Shown here one piece after another: positions 42,720 to 53,864 of a DNA stretch of 64,000 bases; position 1 is the first letter of the stretch, and every line of letters starts with the position of its first letter. Both the position numbers and the translations under genes were made by a program. The DNA lies in the NCBI RefSeq assembly GCF_921293095.1, contig NC_060254.1, forward strand, positions 112,182,917 through 112,246,916, written 5' to 3'. Source of the stretch: Ischnura elegans (lineage: Eukaryota; Arthropoda; Insecta; Odonata; Coenagrionidae). The notes below the pieces were generated by a model. It ran no database searches and was not told the origin of the DNA. It was given only the letters and a program-made list of their open reading frames with translations.

Positions 42720-44796
42720 CTCTTCTTCTTGAGTTCTAAATTTAATAGACATAAAATTTAAAATCGAAATAAAACGCCGATATCGGCGATTCATATAATC
42801 ATCCGCTGTATCGTGATACTTTATCGGGAGGCGGTTTTGCATCGGGTGATCTTATCGCGATACCGTCGTTGGATCCGATAAGACGTTGGCTATCTTCCCA
42901 TCGTTAGTTATTGCAATCGCCAAATGTCGATTTTCAAATATGATCGTGTTCCGATATACATATAATATCGCGGCTGATGTCAGGTGCGTGGCGCTCTTCA
43001 TACGCTCCGCTCCCCTCTTTTGCCTCGGTCTCGCTTATAGACGCGGGCTCGGCCATCTTTCTCTCCGTCGTCTGCCAACCTACCCTTGCCCTCCCCGCCC
43101 GCCTCTTCTTGTCTTTGCTCACGGACCGTGTCGCTGTCACGCTATACACTCCCTCTCTCTGTCTACGCGCAACTCGATCTTCAACTGCGTCGCCCGTTTT
43201 GTTCGCTTGCGCCCGAAGGGCTCTTCACTCGTCTTTCATTCTGGCAGCGGCCGTTTACGCGCGCGCGTGTCGGCAGTTGTTTTTAAAATATATTTTCGAT
43301 TCGCGCATGCGGTTTGTTTTTCTCCCTTTCCTCCTCCGCTTTCTTCCGGGATTGTTTTGGTCCCACAGCCGCGCGCGGAGTCCCGAAGTAGGAGGACTTG
43401 CGTGCACTTGTTGCGTGCCCGGTGAAATGGTGCCCCTGGCGCTTCTGCTGCGATTGGAAATTACTTTGGAATAATCACCCACAGTGTGACAGCGAACATC
43501 GGAGAGTGATCAGTGATTTTGCGTTGTTTTCATCGCCTGTCTTGTGTCGTTTATTTGGAAATTATTGGGCACGAGGAATTGAACGGTGGAATTTCCTAAC
43601 GGCGACTGTCATGCTGGTTGTGGTTTCTTCAAATTTTGGAAATGAGTCGCGGTAGTGCACGAAAGCAGTCTTCAGGTGTAACGATCGCGGATTTCTCAAA
43701 AGAAATTTGCTGAGGTCCTAGCAGCTTTTGGTGTTTTTTTTCCTCGAGGCACGAGTGGATCCCGTTGGAAGTGGCCGTATGTATTTAATTCTCCACTAAG
43801 GAGCGAAATCAATCCATTGAACGATTCGTAACATCTGACTGAAGTGTCAGCGACTTCCATAGCACTTCTTTAGCGAGTTGCCCGTAGTCAATTTTTCATT
43901 GGACCATCTATTGTGAAAGGAATCAACTTGTAAGTTAAATCATAAGAAACGGATGCGTGCGCGTGCCTGCCTTCGGGTCAAGCTTTCGTAAGAGCACGGA
44001 ATAACTCTCCAATGGACGGCTTTCGCAAATCCACAAAAGTGTTTTTGTTTGGCTATCTTTCTTGATGGATGCTTGAACATTATTCCATTCTGTCTCCCCA
44101 ATTCTTGTTTTCCTTATGCATCAGCGTGTTTTTTCAGCTGCGAAATGCTCCATGGAAACCTGCCTTAACCGGAAGAATATCTACCTTTTAATAATTGCAT
44201 TTCCACCGGTTGTACTGAGCGATAGTGTACACTCCGTGTATCTTTCACTTTCGGGTACCAAACAAAATCAAACGAGTGCACGAATTCTTCAATCGATCCG
44301 AAAAATTCTATTGCATTGATCGAATGACCGACATTAATTTTGCTATTCACGACCATCCGGCAGACTCCTAAGTGTGTGTCGTCACTGCCCTTCTGTCTGT
44401 GCTGCAGTAAACAAAAGGGGTTCGAATGAGTGACTTACGGCGAGAGCCTACGTCACGCGAGTTGGCCGAATCTTGAGATTCAGCTGCATTGATCGTAACA
44501 GCGAAACAGTGTTGTGATGTGCGATTAATATAAGGAAGCGGCCGAGTTCACTGACTCCGACGGGGGCCGTCTGAATAATAATTGGGGGCCCCAAACGCGA
44601 GCACAGTGGCTGCCGTGAAGGATGTGCCCTTGTCAGAAGAAGGGTGTGCCTATTAATCCTGCTCACCATGGCTGCTGAGCGGCACGCCCCTTTCACGAGG
44701 AGCTGCTGCTGATGGTCTAGTGCGACCCCGCTGCATTCAGAGTAACGCCGAAGACGGCGGCGGTTTTGGACGGCGCAACACGCTCCATTTCCCACG
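42720..44796 (+). promoter_or_regulatory. CpG-rich region, possible promoter and leader of a host gene
   Basis: From about 42,950 to 43,660 the base composition shifts to GC-rich with many CG dinucleotides, unlike the surrounding DNA. It contains TCAGTG initiator-like sequence at 43,510. It ends in the candidate coding exon at 44,797. Several overlapping frames here are composition artefacts. Promoter function is inferred from composition and context only. Confidence 0.3.
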
Positions 44797-44812
44797 ATGG
44801 ATGACGATATCT
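44797..44812 (+). CDS. Candidate first coding exon of a host gene (partial)
   Basis: ATGGATGACGATATCT is followed directly by GTGAGTAC, a strong donor. The frame is closed upstream by a TAA at 44,743, so the ATG would be the true start, giving Met-Asp-Asp-Asp-Ile and a split codon. The next exon is not visible in the window. The 5' context and CpG-rich upstream DNA fit a gene start, but five codons cannot identify a protein. Confidence 0.3.
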
Positions 44813-46200
44813 GTGAGTACCTACATGTTTGCTGGGACCGAACCCTTTCTTTCTGGGAGCTGTTATAGTGGGTACCCGGACAGATGCGGTATTCCCGGTT
44901 GTCATTTGGGGGGTGTATTGTCATCATGAAAGTAATTGGCAATTATCCACGATGCAAACTTCATTTCTACCTCTTTCGATCCATTACTTCACTTCGATGG
45001 AGCTGCATTTCCATATGAAACTCGGCGTGAGTGCGACTGCCCGCTAACCAATGCCTACCCACCTCACCTTCCAGAGTAAGAGGACACCTCTCGAGTAATT
45101 ACAATCAAGTTACACTGTGTAATAAATCATTCTATCGATTGGCTACCATAGATATAAATACATTTAAAATTGTTGCATTTAAGTCAATACTATGGAAAAC
45201 TAGTTAATTTGCAAAGGGTAGACTTCATCGGGGAATCAAACTCCGGACCCTGGGGTCAGCGCTCCCCTAACAGGCACTTTGGTGACCCGCGTCCTCGCGA
45301 CCGTAAAATTGGAGGCGTTGGTCCAAATTTATCCCTTCGTCAAAATTGTGGCGTCCATTATATACCGTGGCTTCGTGCTCGATGAGGAGAATGTTACAGC
45401 CATGCAAAGTTTCGCTGAGTCTTGCTTGAAATAGCCCCCTAGTATTTTCGTAATCAGAGCATTGGGTCATCGGAACATTGGCAGCTACCGAAGCACTTGA
45501 GTCGCAGTGAGGAATACAGAGGGATTGGGCGCTGCCATGGAAACGCTGCGGTTTGACGACGTCATGCGTCTGTTTTGAACGTCAACTGCCATCCACGAAA
45601 ATTTGTGAATACGGCTTATTTTAGCTAGAAACATTTTTACTTAAAAAAATGATTTACCTGATATAATGGTTCGCTATTTTTGTTTTGATGTCTTTCCTTA
45701 AGAAAATTAATATATTGTATATTGCAACTGCTGATGTCTCGGCAGGGGAAATAGGTTGACCCTTAAGGGCGACTTTATCATCGTCGAATCTTTTTTTTTG
45801 TGGAATTATACTTTACCCTGAGTCGAAACGTCAGCAACAATGATCTTCACACGCTGTACCGAGGCGAATATAGATTACATGTTTGGCGGGGTTCAATAAA
45901 TATGTGAAGTTACGTTACGCGATTTAAAATAAACCCGCCACCAGGGAAGGGACCATCTTGGCGCCTTCTCTCATTCTTCTTCTTCCACGCGGCACTTCTT
46001 CTTCCAAGCCCTTCCATCCGGAGCCTCTCCTGAAAAAGAAAATTCTGTCACCGTCTCCTCGCAAGCACACCCCGCGCACCAAAACAAATCAATGACCACC
46101 ACTGACCGAACCTCACCACCACATTCAACTTTCCTGGTAGGTACCCACCCAGAAAATAAAATAAACTAAATCCTGAGAGACCTCTACCCCGTCATCAGCA
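44813..46200. other. Noncoding stretch, probably intron
   Basis: No protein-like frame. On the minus strand at about 45,231-45,290, GGAGCGCTGACC...GAGTTTGATTCCCCG resembles the 3' half of a tRNA-derived SINE (B-box-like AGTTTGATTCC). No matching A box is clear. Confidence 0.4.
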
Positions 46201-46451
46201 CAGTAGCTGATACAAGGGGGGGGGGGTCGCAAAAGATATCTTGAGCTACCTTTACTTTTATCGTAATAAAAAATGATCAAGTCACAGGCAGAGTAAAAGA
46301 AAATTTTATTGAAAGTAATTACACGCATGTATAAGACAATGCCATCTTGTGATATAAAAAAAGTCACAATTGTGATTCTGCAATGTTTGGCAATACGGAC
46401 GGACCCGCAAGGGAGGGGGGGGGGGGCGCCCCCCGCCTGTATCCGCCACTG
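46201..46451. mobile_element. hAT-type MITE
   Basis: A 251-bp element starting CAGTAGCTGATACAAGG and ending with the complement of CAGTGGCGGATACAGGCGG. Flanking 8-mers CATCAGCA and CGTCAGCA differ at one position. Long G runs lie inside both ends, and GGCGCC sits at the right G run. It belongs with the CAGTGGCGGA-type family seen at 3,359. Confidence 0.75.
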
Positions 46452-47993
46452 CGTCAGCACACAAACCACATAGTACTTCCAGTCTCTCCTCCATCCCTGC
46501 CCCTCTGTCACACACAGAAAAGCAGCCAACCTGCGCAACATATTCCGATCCACCTGCCCTCCGCCCCTCTTCCTTCCTCGTCACCAAGCAACCGCCCGAG
46601 ATGCAAGTGCTGCTTCTTATTCCGCTACCCCTCCCCACCAGTCATCGACTAACCTTCCCCATCTCCCTGGTGCTTATCCTTTAATGTCCTATACCGACTA
46701 TCCTGCAATTTCTGTCCTGCCCACTAAGTACATTGGAGAATGCACCACGGCAGTCTCTATCCGAATGCCACTCCACCAATCCATTCGTTGACTCTGTTCC
46801 CCAACACAACGCCTCCCACAATACTTCATTCGACCAGTGCTTTTCCCTTTCCTTCGTCGAATTTCTTCCAGAAAATGCCACTCGCGTTGAGGCGAGAGCC
46901 CGTGAATTGGCGCACATCTGGGTGGAAAAAGCGTTCAAACCGACCAAGGGGCTGAATATATCGCTGAATACATCAGTAGTCCTTTTTCCTTTCTCTCTCT
47001 TTGAGAATGGTGGGTCATCCCACCGAAAAGTATGTGAAAAACATTTTTTCTTCGGAGTTGTCCCTCCCCCAAATGCACTGAAGCCTGTTTCAAGCGGCCA
47101 CCGAAGGATTGGAAGAAAAGTTGTCGCTGAAGAGAGTTGAGAGGATTTGAGGAATGAGTCGCAATAATTTGAGCCATCAATCAATTTCCTTCGTAAAACT
47201 GACATTTTTTTATGACTCGAGTTTTGACATTTAATTTCATTAATAGGCGCCATTGTGCGAATGGCATGAATGAATACTCGTTGCAGGGCGCGGCTTTGTT
47301 TTTTCTTTTCTTTAATTTAAACTATGGAGACCACTCTTTTTCGGAAGTTGATTTTCTGTGGTAGCAGGGAGCGAACACCCAATTATTTTCCAGGTTTTTC
47401 TGTGTGAGGCGGCATTTGACGCTGACTTCAATGGAATTTACGCGCGTTTATTTGCTGTTGATTGGTGATGGTTGGGGGTGACCACTGAAATCGAGGCGAG
47501 GCATCGCACGAAGTGAGTGCAGCTGGAAGGGAATGAATGAATGAAAGAATGGAATCGGCCATTCCCACGTCGTCCCCGTGGAAGTCATTCCGCTCATACG
47601 AGCGTGGAATCACTCATGTCAGTGATGTTTCAGTTTGATTGACCAAAGCATTTACTGGATAGATAAAAAGATTAGTGGGCAGGTTGCTAGATTAATTTGT
47701 ATTTTACTGTGGATGAAAATGCACGTGTGATGCAGTAGGTTTCATTTTAATTCTTACGCAGTTGTGGCTGATCGTGATAAAACGCGCGCGGATGGCGCAG
47801 CGGATGTTGGTGAAAGGACTTTCAACCTGAATCGGTTCCTTTGTTCCTCGCCCTCCTCCCAACATCCAACATTTTCCCTGCGGACGGAAAAAAAGAGGAA
47901 AAACTCGACTTTCTTGGACTTGGTTCAGGGGTAGGCAACTCGCTCGCACCGTCGCGTGGGCATCTTTGGCACAGGCAAGCGCACTGCGAGTCA
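46452..47993. other. Noncoding stretch with unassigned frames
   Basis: Frames of 135 codons (+, 46,733-47,140) and 190 codons (-, 46,681-47,253) overlap on opposite strands. Neither shows a recognisable domain or splice context, so I call neither a gene. No repeat recognised. Confidence 0.4.
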
Positions 47994-48031
47994 GGGGGGG
48001 TGGACGGGGGTGGGTGGGTGGGGGGGGGGGG
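47994..48031 (+). repeat. G-quadruplex-prone tract
   Basis: At least five runs of three or more G (GGGGGGG, GGGGG, GGG, GGG and a final run of about 11) within 38 bases, separated by T or TGGAC. This meets the usual G-quadruplex pattern on the + strand. Confidence 0.8.
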
Positions 48032-48789
48032 TTAGGAAGGATGATGTGTGGCGTGAAGGGTGGGAAATCCCCTTCGGTGGTGGTGGTTGGATCGCTTGGC
48101 TTTTGCTGGACGACGTCACGGGGAGTAGATTGAGGATGAGAAGGGGTTGAAGGCTATTACACGGGCCACTGTGGCGTGGCAATCGCGTGACGTCACGTGT
48201 CTTAGGAGAGGGTCAATCTTTATTGGCTGCCAATGTCGTCTGCACACTGCTATATTAATTATTTTATCTAATTTCCTTTCACCCGCGCAAAAATTAGGAC
48301 AGGATTTTGTAGGGATCACGTAAGGAAAGAGGTGTTATTGCTTCAAATAAGTAAAAAAATATGGGATTACGTTTCGTAACAACCCTTTATTTTTTAAGTT
48401 GGTTTTTGTTCATGAAATCTGGTTCATAACAGAAATTAGTCTTTAACATGTGGATCAGGGCTCAACAAAATTCTCAGGTAAAACGAATAAGGATAAGTTT
48501 TGAAGAATAAATTGGAACGCTACGCCCATGGTACGTTCGTTCCACCGTTCTACCACAGTCTAAACTTACATAGTAAAAAGTTGGTGAAAAAGCTCATACC
48601 TATAAACATGGGTTGTAACCAACACACGTCAAAATAATATTTAAAACGGTCCTTATAGTAAAATTGAAAAAATACAATGAAATTATAGTCATGGCACTAT
48701 AGGAACAAGTGACTTTGTACGCAGTCACGCGCACGGTTGCAAAGTTAAATACACCAACAGTTGAAGTTCGTCATGAAAAAATATTTGAC
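48032..48789. other. Noncoding stretch
   Basis: TGACGTCA-type palindromes occur at 48,113 and 48,189 (GCGTGACGTCACG). No gene recognised. Confidence 0.45.
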
Positions 48790-48862
48790 TTAGTCGGGGT
48801 TCGAACCCGGATCTCCCGATTGTCGGTCAGGTGTGCTTAACGACTTAACTTCCGAATAACAA
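48790..48862 (-). repeat. tRNA-derived SINE head
   Basis: On the minus strand the sequence reads AAGTCGTTAAGCACACCTGA, then CCGACAATCGG and GATCCGGGTTCGAACCCCGAC. The T-arm with B box GGTTCGAACCC is perfect and the anticodon stem-loop is recognisable, but the D-arm is imperfect and the acceptor does not pair. This is the pattern of a SINE head rather than a working tRNA gene. The SINE body would extend to lower coordinates and I could not find its end. Confidence 0.65.
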
Positions 48863-49974
48863 TTAAGGATCAATATTTTATTGTGAACATGTTTACTGGT
48901 ATTGGATACCAAAGATTGACAGTGATTTTATGTCCATCGGGCTATGGACTTTATAATACAGTATAATTCCCTACGCTTGATGTAATATAAGTAAATTAGA
49001 AGGTTCCAGGCGTAAGTAATGGTATGTGCGGAAACCAAATTGGAAACAGGAAGAAGGATGCAGATGATGATCATAGAAGGCCTATCGAACTCGGTTGGTT
49101 ACAGATGATTTTCGGTAGCCTACCGAATCTGGTCGGAAGTTTCAAAAACCATATAGCCAACCGTAACCAGTGTGAAAATATTTCAGATGCAGTTATTCAT
49201 TTATAACTCGAAGTGCATTTATATTAATGAAAAGTAACAAAGTGAATCCTTCCCATTTCCAATTTGGGTTCCACACTTACTATTGCGCCTGAATCTCCCA
49301 AATTTACTTTTGTTACATAAAACTTAGGACACTGTACTGAACTGCTCGATGAGCATAAAATCACTATCAATCCGCGGTTTCCCATTCCAATTTTTAGTGC
49401 ATACTTCACAAAAATAGTGATCAAATCAAAATTTCAAAACGTAAGAGACATTAATGAAGTGAAAGAGATATTATTACACATCATTTGAATTCAGGTGGTT
49501 TTTCTAGTTGAAGTATGGCCAAGGTACAATTATTATTATTATGTATGCACACTTAAAATTGGGGACCTTATGAGCCATGGGGGATAAGTGAATTTTTTAT
49601 TTCTGGAGATAGGTACAGGTAATGATTTGTGGGATACACAATACTTTTTTGGCAAATGGATACCAGTGAATCACTAATAAGCATATACAAATAGATTCAG
49701 TCATTTACTTGTATGTCTTTGCGACAAAAATATTGTGTACCCTACCAACAATTATCTCCAAAAAAATTGCACTAATCCCCCTAGGCTTCTATGATCCTCA
49801 ATTTTTATGTACCTACATTAGTAAGTGCCTGCATGTCTTTAATGCATAATCTTTACATAATAGTCCGGTCAAAATAGACATTGACCATTGCATAAATTGC
49901 CAACAAGCTGAAAATTTGCATGAACCTCAAGGATACCAGTATAATCAAATGCTGAAAAGTCCCCATCGATCCCG
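48863..49974. other. Noncoding stretch
   Basis: AT-rich, with no gene or repeat recognised. Confidence 0.5.
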
Positions 49975-50429
49975 TGTGTGAAAAAAAATTTATTCAAGGT
50001 CAAAGGTCACAAAAATGAGTTTTTTGCATTTTTGGCCAAACGGTTAGTTTTATGATAAACGTTGCTCAGATCAAAATTGTAGATCAGAACATTATCTACG
50101 AAATTGTCATTTCTATTATTTCTCTAAGATTTACCGTTTCTGAGAAAAAGCCTTTCGAATGTAGGCTGGAGCTGTATTCTCCGTAATATGCTTGACTATA
50201 TTGTTGCGTTCTCCGAACATTATTGGAACATTATTAACTATTATTTAAAAGGTTTTTTCTCATAAACGGTAAATCTTAGAGAAAAAATGGAAATAACAAT
50301 TTTGTAGATAATTTTCTGATCTACAATTTTGGTCTGAGCAATGTTTATCATAAAACTAACCGTTTGGCCAAAAAATGCAAAAAACTCATTTTTGTGACCT
50401 TTGAACTTGAATAAAATTTTTTGCACATC
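49975..50429. repeat. Long foldback repeat
   Basis: Left arm 49,975-50,157 and right arm 50,247-50,429 are complementary with scattered mismatches. Matching blocks include GGTCACAAAAATGAGTTTTT, GGCCAAACGGTTAGTTTTAT, AAATTGTAGATCAGA and ATTTACCGTTT. The spacer is about 90 bases. It is noncoding and probably a foldback-type or Penelope-like insertion; the target duplication was not found. Confidence 0.85.
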
Positions 50430-50956
50430 AAATTTTAAATATCATATTTTAAAGTCCCTGGGGCAAACATTTCAACCGCTTAGTCGTATTCTGTCATTCC
50501 TTCAAACGCTGCCTCAAAGGTGCTCCTGCCGCCAGGCGCGCCGCTCGTTTCTTGGTTGACATTACTACTAACATAAGTCACGTGGATCTTCCCTTCTTCC
50601 CCTTGCATACCGGCAGAGTGGAGCTAGAGTGGGCGATAATGACAATGCGGGGGCATATGATTCATTTGTCAATGCAATTTTATACAAAGTACACACACAC
50701 ACAGGAAAAGATGGAGGAAAACTGGGATTCATTCTCACGTGGTAAATACGTCGAAACCGCCGATTGAGATCTCGTTACACTTCATAAATAACGATCAAAG
50801 TTGGCATTTTTTTTATCGGAACAGCTTTTGCGGTGTTTCTTCCGTCCCCTTTCACTCCACCTGTCTCCGCATGTCGATTCGCACCCTATTTGTGACTGTG
50901 GTGGCTGGCGTGTCGATGCAACATTTCTTAGGTGAATGTGAAGTTAGTTTTTGATT
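50430..50956. other. Noncoding stretch
   Basis: A (CA)6-type run near 50,692. No gene recognised. Confidence 0.5.
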
Positions 50957-51355
50957 TAATGAAAATATCACAAATGAAAAAACGACTTCGTTTTCTTCCA
51001 CTGATTTATTTTTACGGTACGACATGTTTCGACCTTGAGCGGTCATTTACGAGTACAAAATTTTGTCAAAGGTCGGGTAAATTTATACCAGGAAGGGACT
51101 TGGGAAGGTTGGAGGGGGGAAATGGTAGAAGTCCCTCCTAGCACCCACTTCCCCCTCCAACCTTCCCAAGTCCCTTCCTGGTATAAATTTACCCGACCTT
51201 TGACAAAATTTTGTACTCGTAAATGACCGCTCAAGGTCGAAACATGTCGTACCGTAAAAATAAATTAGTGGAAGAAAACGAAGTCGTTTTTTCATTTGTG
51301 AACTTCAACTTCCACAAAGTTGAGCCTGACACCATTGAACGTATAATGAAAATAT
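50957..51355. mobile_element. Penelope-like hairpin insertion with 12-bp target duplication
   Basis: TAATGAAAATAT occurs at 50,957-50,968 and 51,344-51,355. Between them, 50,969-51,300 is an almost perfect hairpin with arms of about 150 bases (loop about 51,121-51,148), followed by a 43-base tail (CACAAAGTTGAGCCTGAC). Each arm carries ATGACCGCTCAAGGTCGAAAC (written here in two parts: ATGACCGCTC, AAGGTCGAAAC), which has the stem and GAAAC of Penelope-type hammerhead ribozymes but not the full CTGATGA core. Identical open frames on both strands are a result of the symmetry. Confidence 0.75.
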
Positions 51356-52044
51356 TGTCAAAGTAACGGAAAGACAGTATTATAATAAGGTGACCAATTA
51401 ACGACTGAGTATATTCTAATTTTAAACGTAGCAAAGCGATATAACTACTGTCCTTATTGCATGAATATTGTTGAATTTTGGACAGATTCTCATAATAAAT
51501 CGTATATTCTTTAACGTTTTACCGACAGTTCGGTCTAGCTTTAGTTTTAGCGCATGAAAACATTAATATTCTTTTGCTTCTTTATTTCCAGGATTTCAAT
51601 TTTCTCACGCAGTCACGTCGTCAGTTGTTATCTATATCAATTCCACAACGAGGGCAGCAGTGAGTTACGATGGTAACGTGTAGACGTGTAAACGCGCCGT
51701 GGTTCCGATCGAGGTCGGTACGTGCGCAGTGTAAACGCGAGGGCCTCTCATCTCGCTGTGAATCGGTGGCGGGCCGCTGCTGTCGAGGGCGTCGATATCC
51801 ACACAATTTTGGCGGGACGCGCGGTCATGCCAAATTCTGATTCAGGAAGATTCGAGTGGGCGGCAGTGATAATAGGGTAGTTTCCTTCATCAGAGAATAC
51901 GAAAGGCATTGATTGCGATTCGTTACACACCATTAGTGTATTCGTAATATAAAAATTATTTGGTTTTAGAAATACCGGTTTAGACGAATGGCAAGGGTCA
52001 ATTTTATCCACATTTGAAAAAGGCCAGATTGGCGCCCATGCGAT
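51356..52044. other. Noncoding stretch, GC-rich at 51,620-51,800
   Basis: The CpG-rich part could be regulatory. No gene or repeat recognised. Confidence 0.4.
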
Positions 52045-52533
52045 GCCACTCCACGTGACGTCACAGGGACCTAGTTTCTATACGAGTAGATAAGTGTTTT
52101 ACATCGTCTGAGATTACCAATGCATGCATGAGGCACAGAGCTAAGGGAAACATGTCTTAATTATCACCTAATAAAACTGGCTAAGGTCGGAAAGTTTTCT
52201 TCGTTTGATAAGGTATTAATAATCCTTATTTAAGCCAAGCGCTACCAGCTAGCAAGGTACTCAGCTACCTGCTAGCAGCCTGCGTCGTATCAGCGCTCAG
52301 AGCCTCGCACCAAGGTCACCTCAATTGCGGCAGCGGGAAGAAGAACGACGTCACGCGGAGTTTTTCCCGGCATTCGTACTTACCCGTCGCGTTTTCGCGC
52401 TCTTGAAAATTTTCACTTTTCATTTAATAGCGAAAAATAGATATCGTTATATAAAAATCTAAAAGCGTGAAATACGTACTCCAGGAATAATAATCTTTCG
52501 ACTTAGGCAATTAAAAAATAATAGGAAACCACC
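52045..52533 (+). repeat. Dispersed repeat of about 480 bp, copy 1
   Basis: Begins GCCACTCCACGTGACGTCAC and ends AGGAAACCACC. It aligns along its whole length with 59,280-59,755 (shared blocks ACCAATGCATGCATGAGG, TAATAATCCTTATTTAAGCC, CTACCTGCTAGCAGCCTGC, AAAAATAGATATCGT). CACGTGACGTCAC, an E-box overlapping a CRE palindrome, lies at 52,052-52,064, with a second ACGTCAC in the interior. No coding frame and no obvious inverted ends. Confidence 0.85.
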
Positions 52534-53674
52534 ATATTGCGTTCATCCTTGTGTCATCCTTGCGAGGATCAGATCCTGCCCTCCGACCGCCCAATTCCCC
52601 TTTGTTGCACTGACTGTTGACTATAGTGAGAAGAGAGAGATTGATATTTTCGATCAATTGCCTATTTTTTCACGGGGAGCAATCGACGTTCCTTTCCCAC
52701 ATGAGTTGATGACGTCACACACTCACTCCGAACGGGTTACTTCTCGCTTCTCAGCCACTTCCCATCTCCTCGCTCTTTAAGTTATCATGTACACTCCTGT
52801 GAGCTATTCAATGAATAGTATTCATTCCAATGATTTTTCCGGTCTTATCATTGCAGTTGGAGGGAAACGTGGGAGTGTTACGTGGCTAGTTCATGGCGTA
52901 GGGGAAATAACCTGAGCAATTGCTAAAACTCTTAGGTAACCAGGTTTTTGCTTGAATTAAATAATCGCAATCCAAACCCTTTAATGTGAAGGGTTCGACA
53001 TCAAATGAGACGGATTGCATTAAATTAATTTTTGGAGGAGCGGATGTCATTTACGAAATTTTATTTATTTTTATCTTATAAAAGTAGGAAAAGTTGTTTT
53101 TAAGAATTTATTTGATTCATTTGAATTACAGTTGCGATCAGCGTGTCACATTAACTTATTAACTATGAAAACTTTCGCATTATGGCTAAAAATCATAAAA
53201 TCGTTAACATAAAGTAGTGGTAATTAAATGGATGATGAGGGAATTCCGTTGTGAATGCCCGTCTGCAGAACATTACTTGATATAGGTATTATCTCGGACC
53301 ACATCATGAGAAGATTATAATGTGTGTGCATCAAGGATGAGGATGATCTTCCGAATGAGCAGATTTTCCTTTAATTGCGAGATCTCGACGGTCGCTTTTG
53401 GTGCGCGCTGAAATATAATATTTAGTTTTCGCCGTAAATTACTCAGATATTTGAAGAATCTAATTTTGGAGTTGTTCGGTGCGTGGGCGTTTGGGAAGAG
53501 ACGAAATATTCGGGAGGAGTCGCCCTCTCACGAGAGATTTAGACCTCTCCAGTTCATTGAACGCCCCGAAATAAATCCAATATTTACCGCATAAATCTCC
53601 AAGATTTTAATGTATGCATAGCATAGAATACATTTGGAGACTTATTTCATGGCTGTGGAAATCACGCTCTTTTG
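52534..53674. other. Noncoding stretch
   Basis: A TGACGTCA palindrome near 52,712. No gene recognised. Confidence 0.45.
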
Positions 53675-53864
53675 TTTTCAACAGTATGTAGACGCCCGTG
53701 AGTCCCACTTAATTGATGGGGTCGGGTCGGTGAAAACTTGGAATGATGGCACGTGAAGCAACGTGCATCGTTTGCCTTCGTGGCACCAAAGAGCCGACGA
53801 GGACGGACGCCGACGCGACTGAGCTACCGATGCTGGAGTCAAACTCCACGAGAAAAGGCCAATC
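53675..53864 (-). repeat. SINE-like repeat, copy B
   Basis: Homologous to 18,701-18,893. On the minus strand GGTAGCTCAGTCG (53,809-53,829 region) is a near-perfect tRNA D-arm / A box. On the plus strand GGAGTCAAACTCC forms a T-arm-like hairpin. Parts of the tRNA pattern therefore appear on both strands, and orientation is unresolved. Confidence 0.65.

Noticed and set aside
42886-43474. Frames of 179 and 165 codons on the + strand
   Set aside because: Arg/Ser/Leu-rich translations in two frames at once are typical of CpG- and pyrimidine-rich DNA, not of a protein.
46681-47253. Open frames of 190 codons (-) and 135 codons (+) overlapping each other
   Set aside because: No domain, no splice or promoter context, and opposite-strand overlap in GC-balanced DNA. 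Most likely chance openings.
48790-48862. A functional tRNA gene
   Set aside because: The acceptor stem does not pair and the D-arm is degraded, so a SINE head fits better.
51035-51295. Identical 63-70-codon frames on both strands
   Set aside because: They arise from the symmetry of the hairpin.
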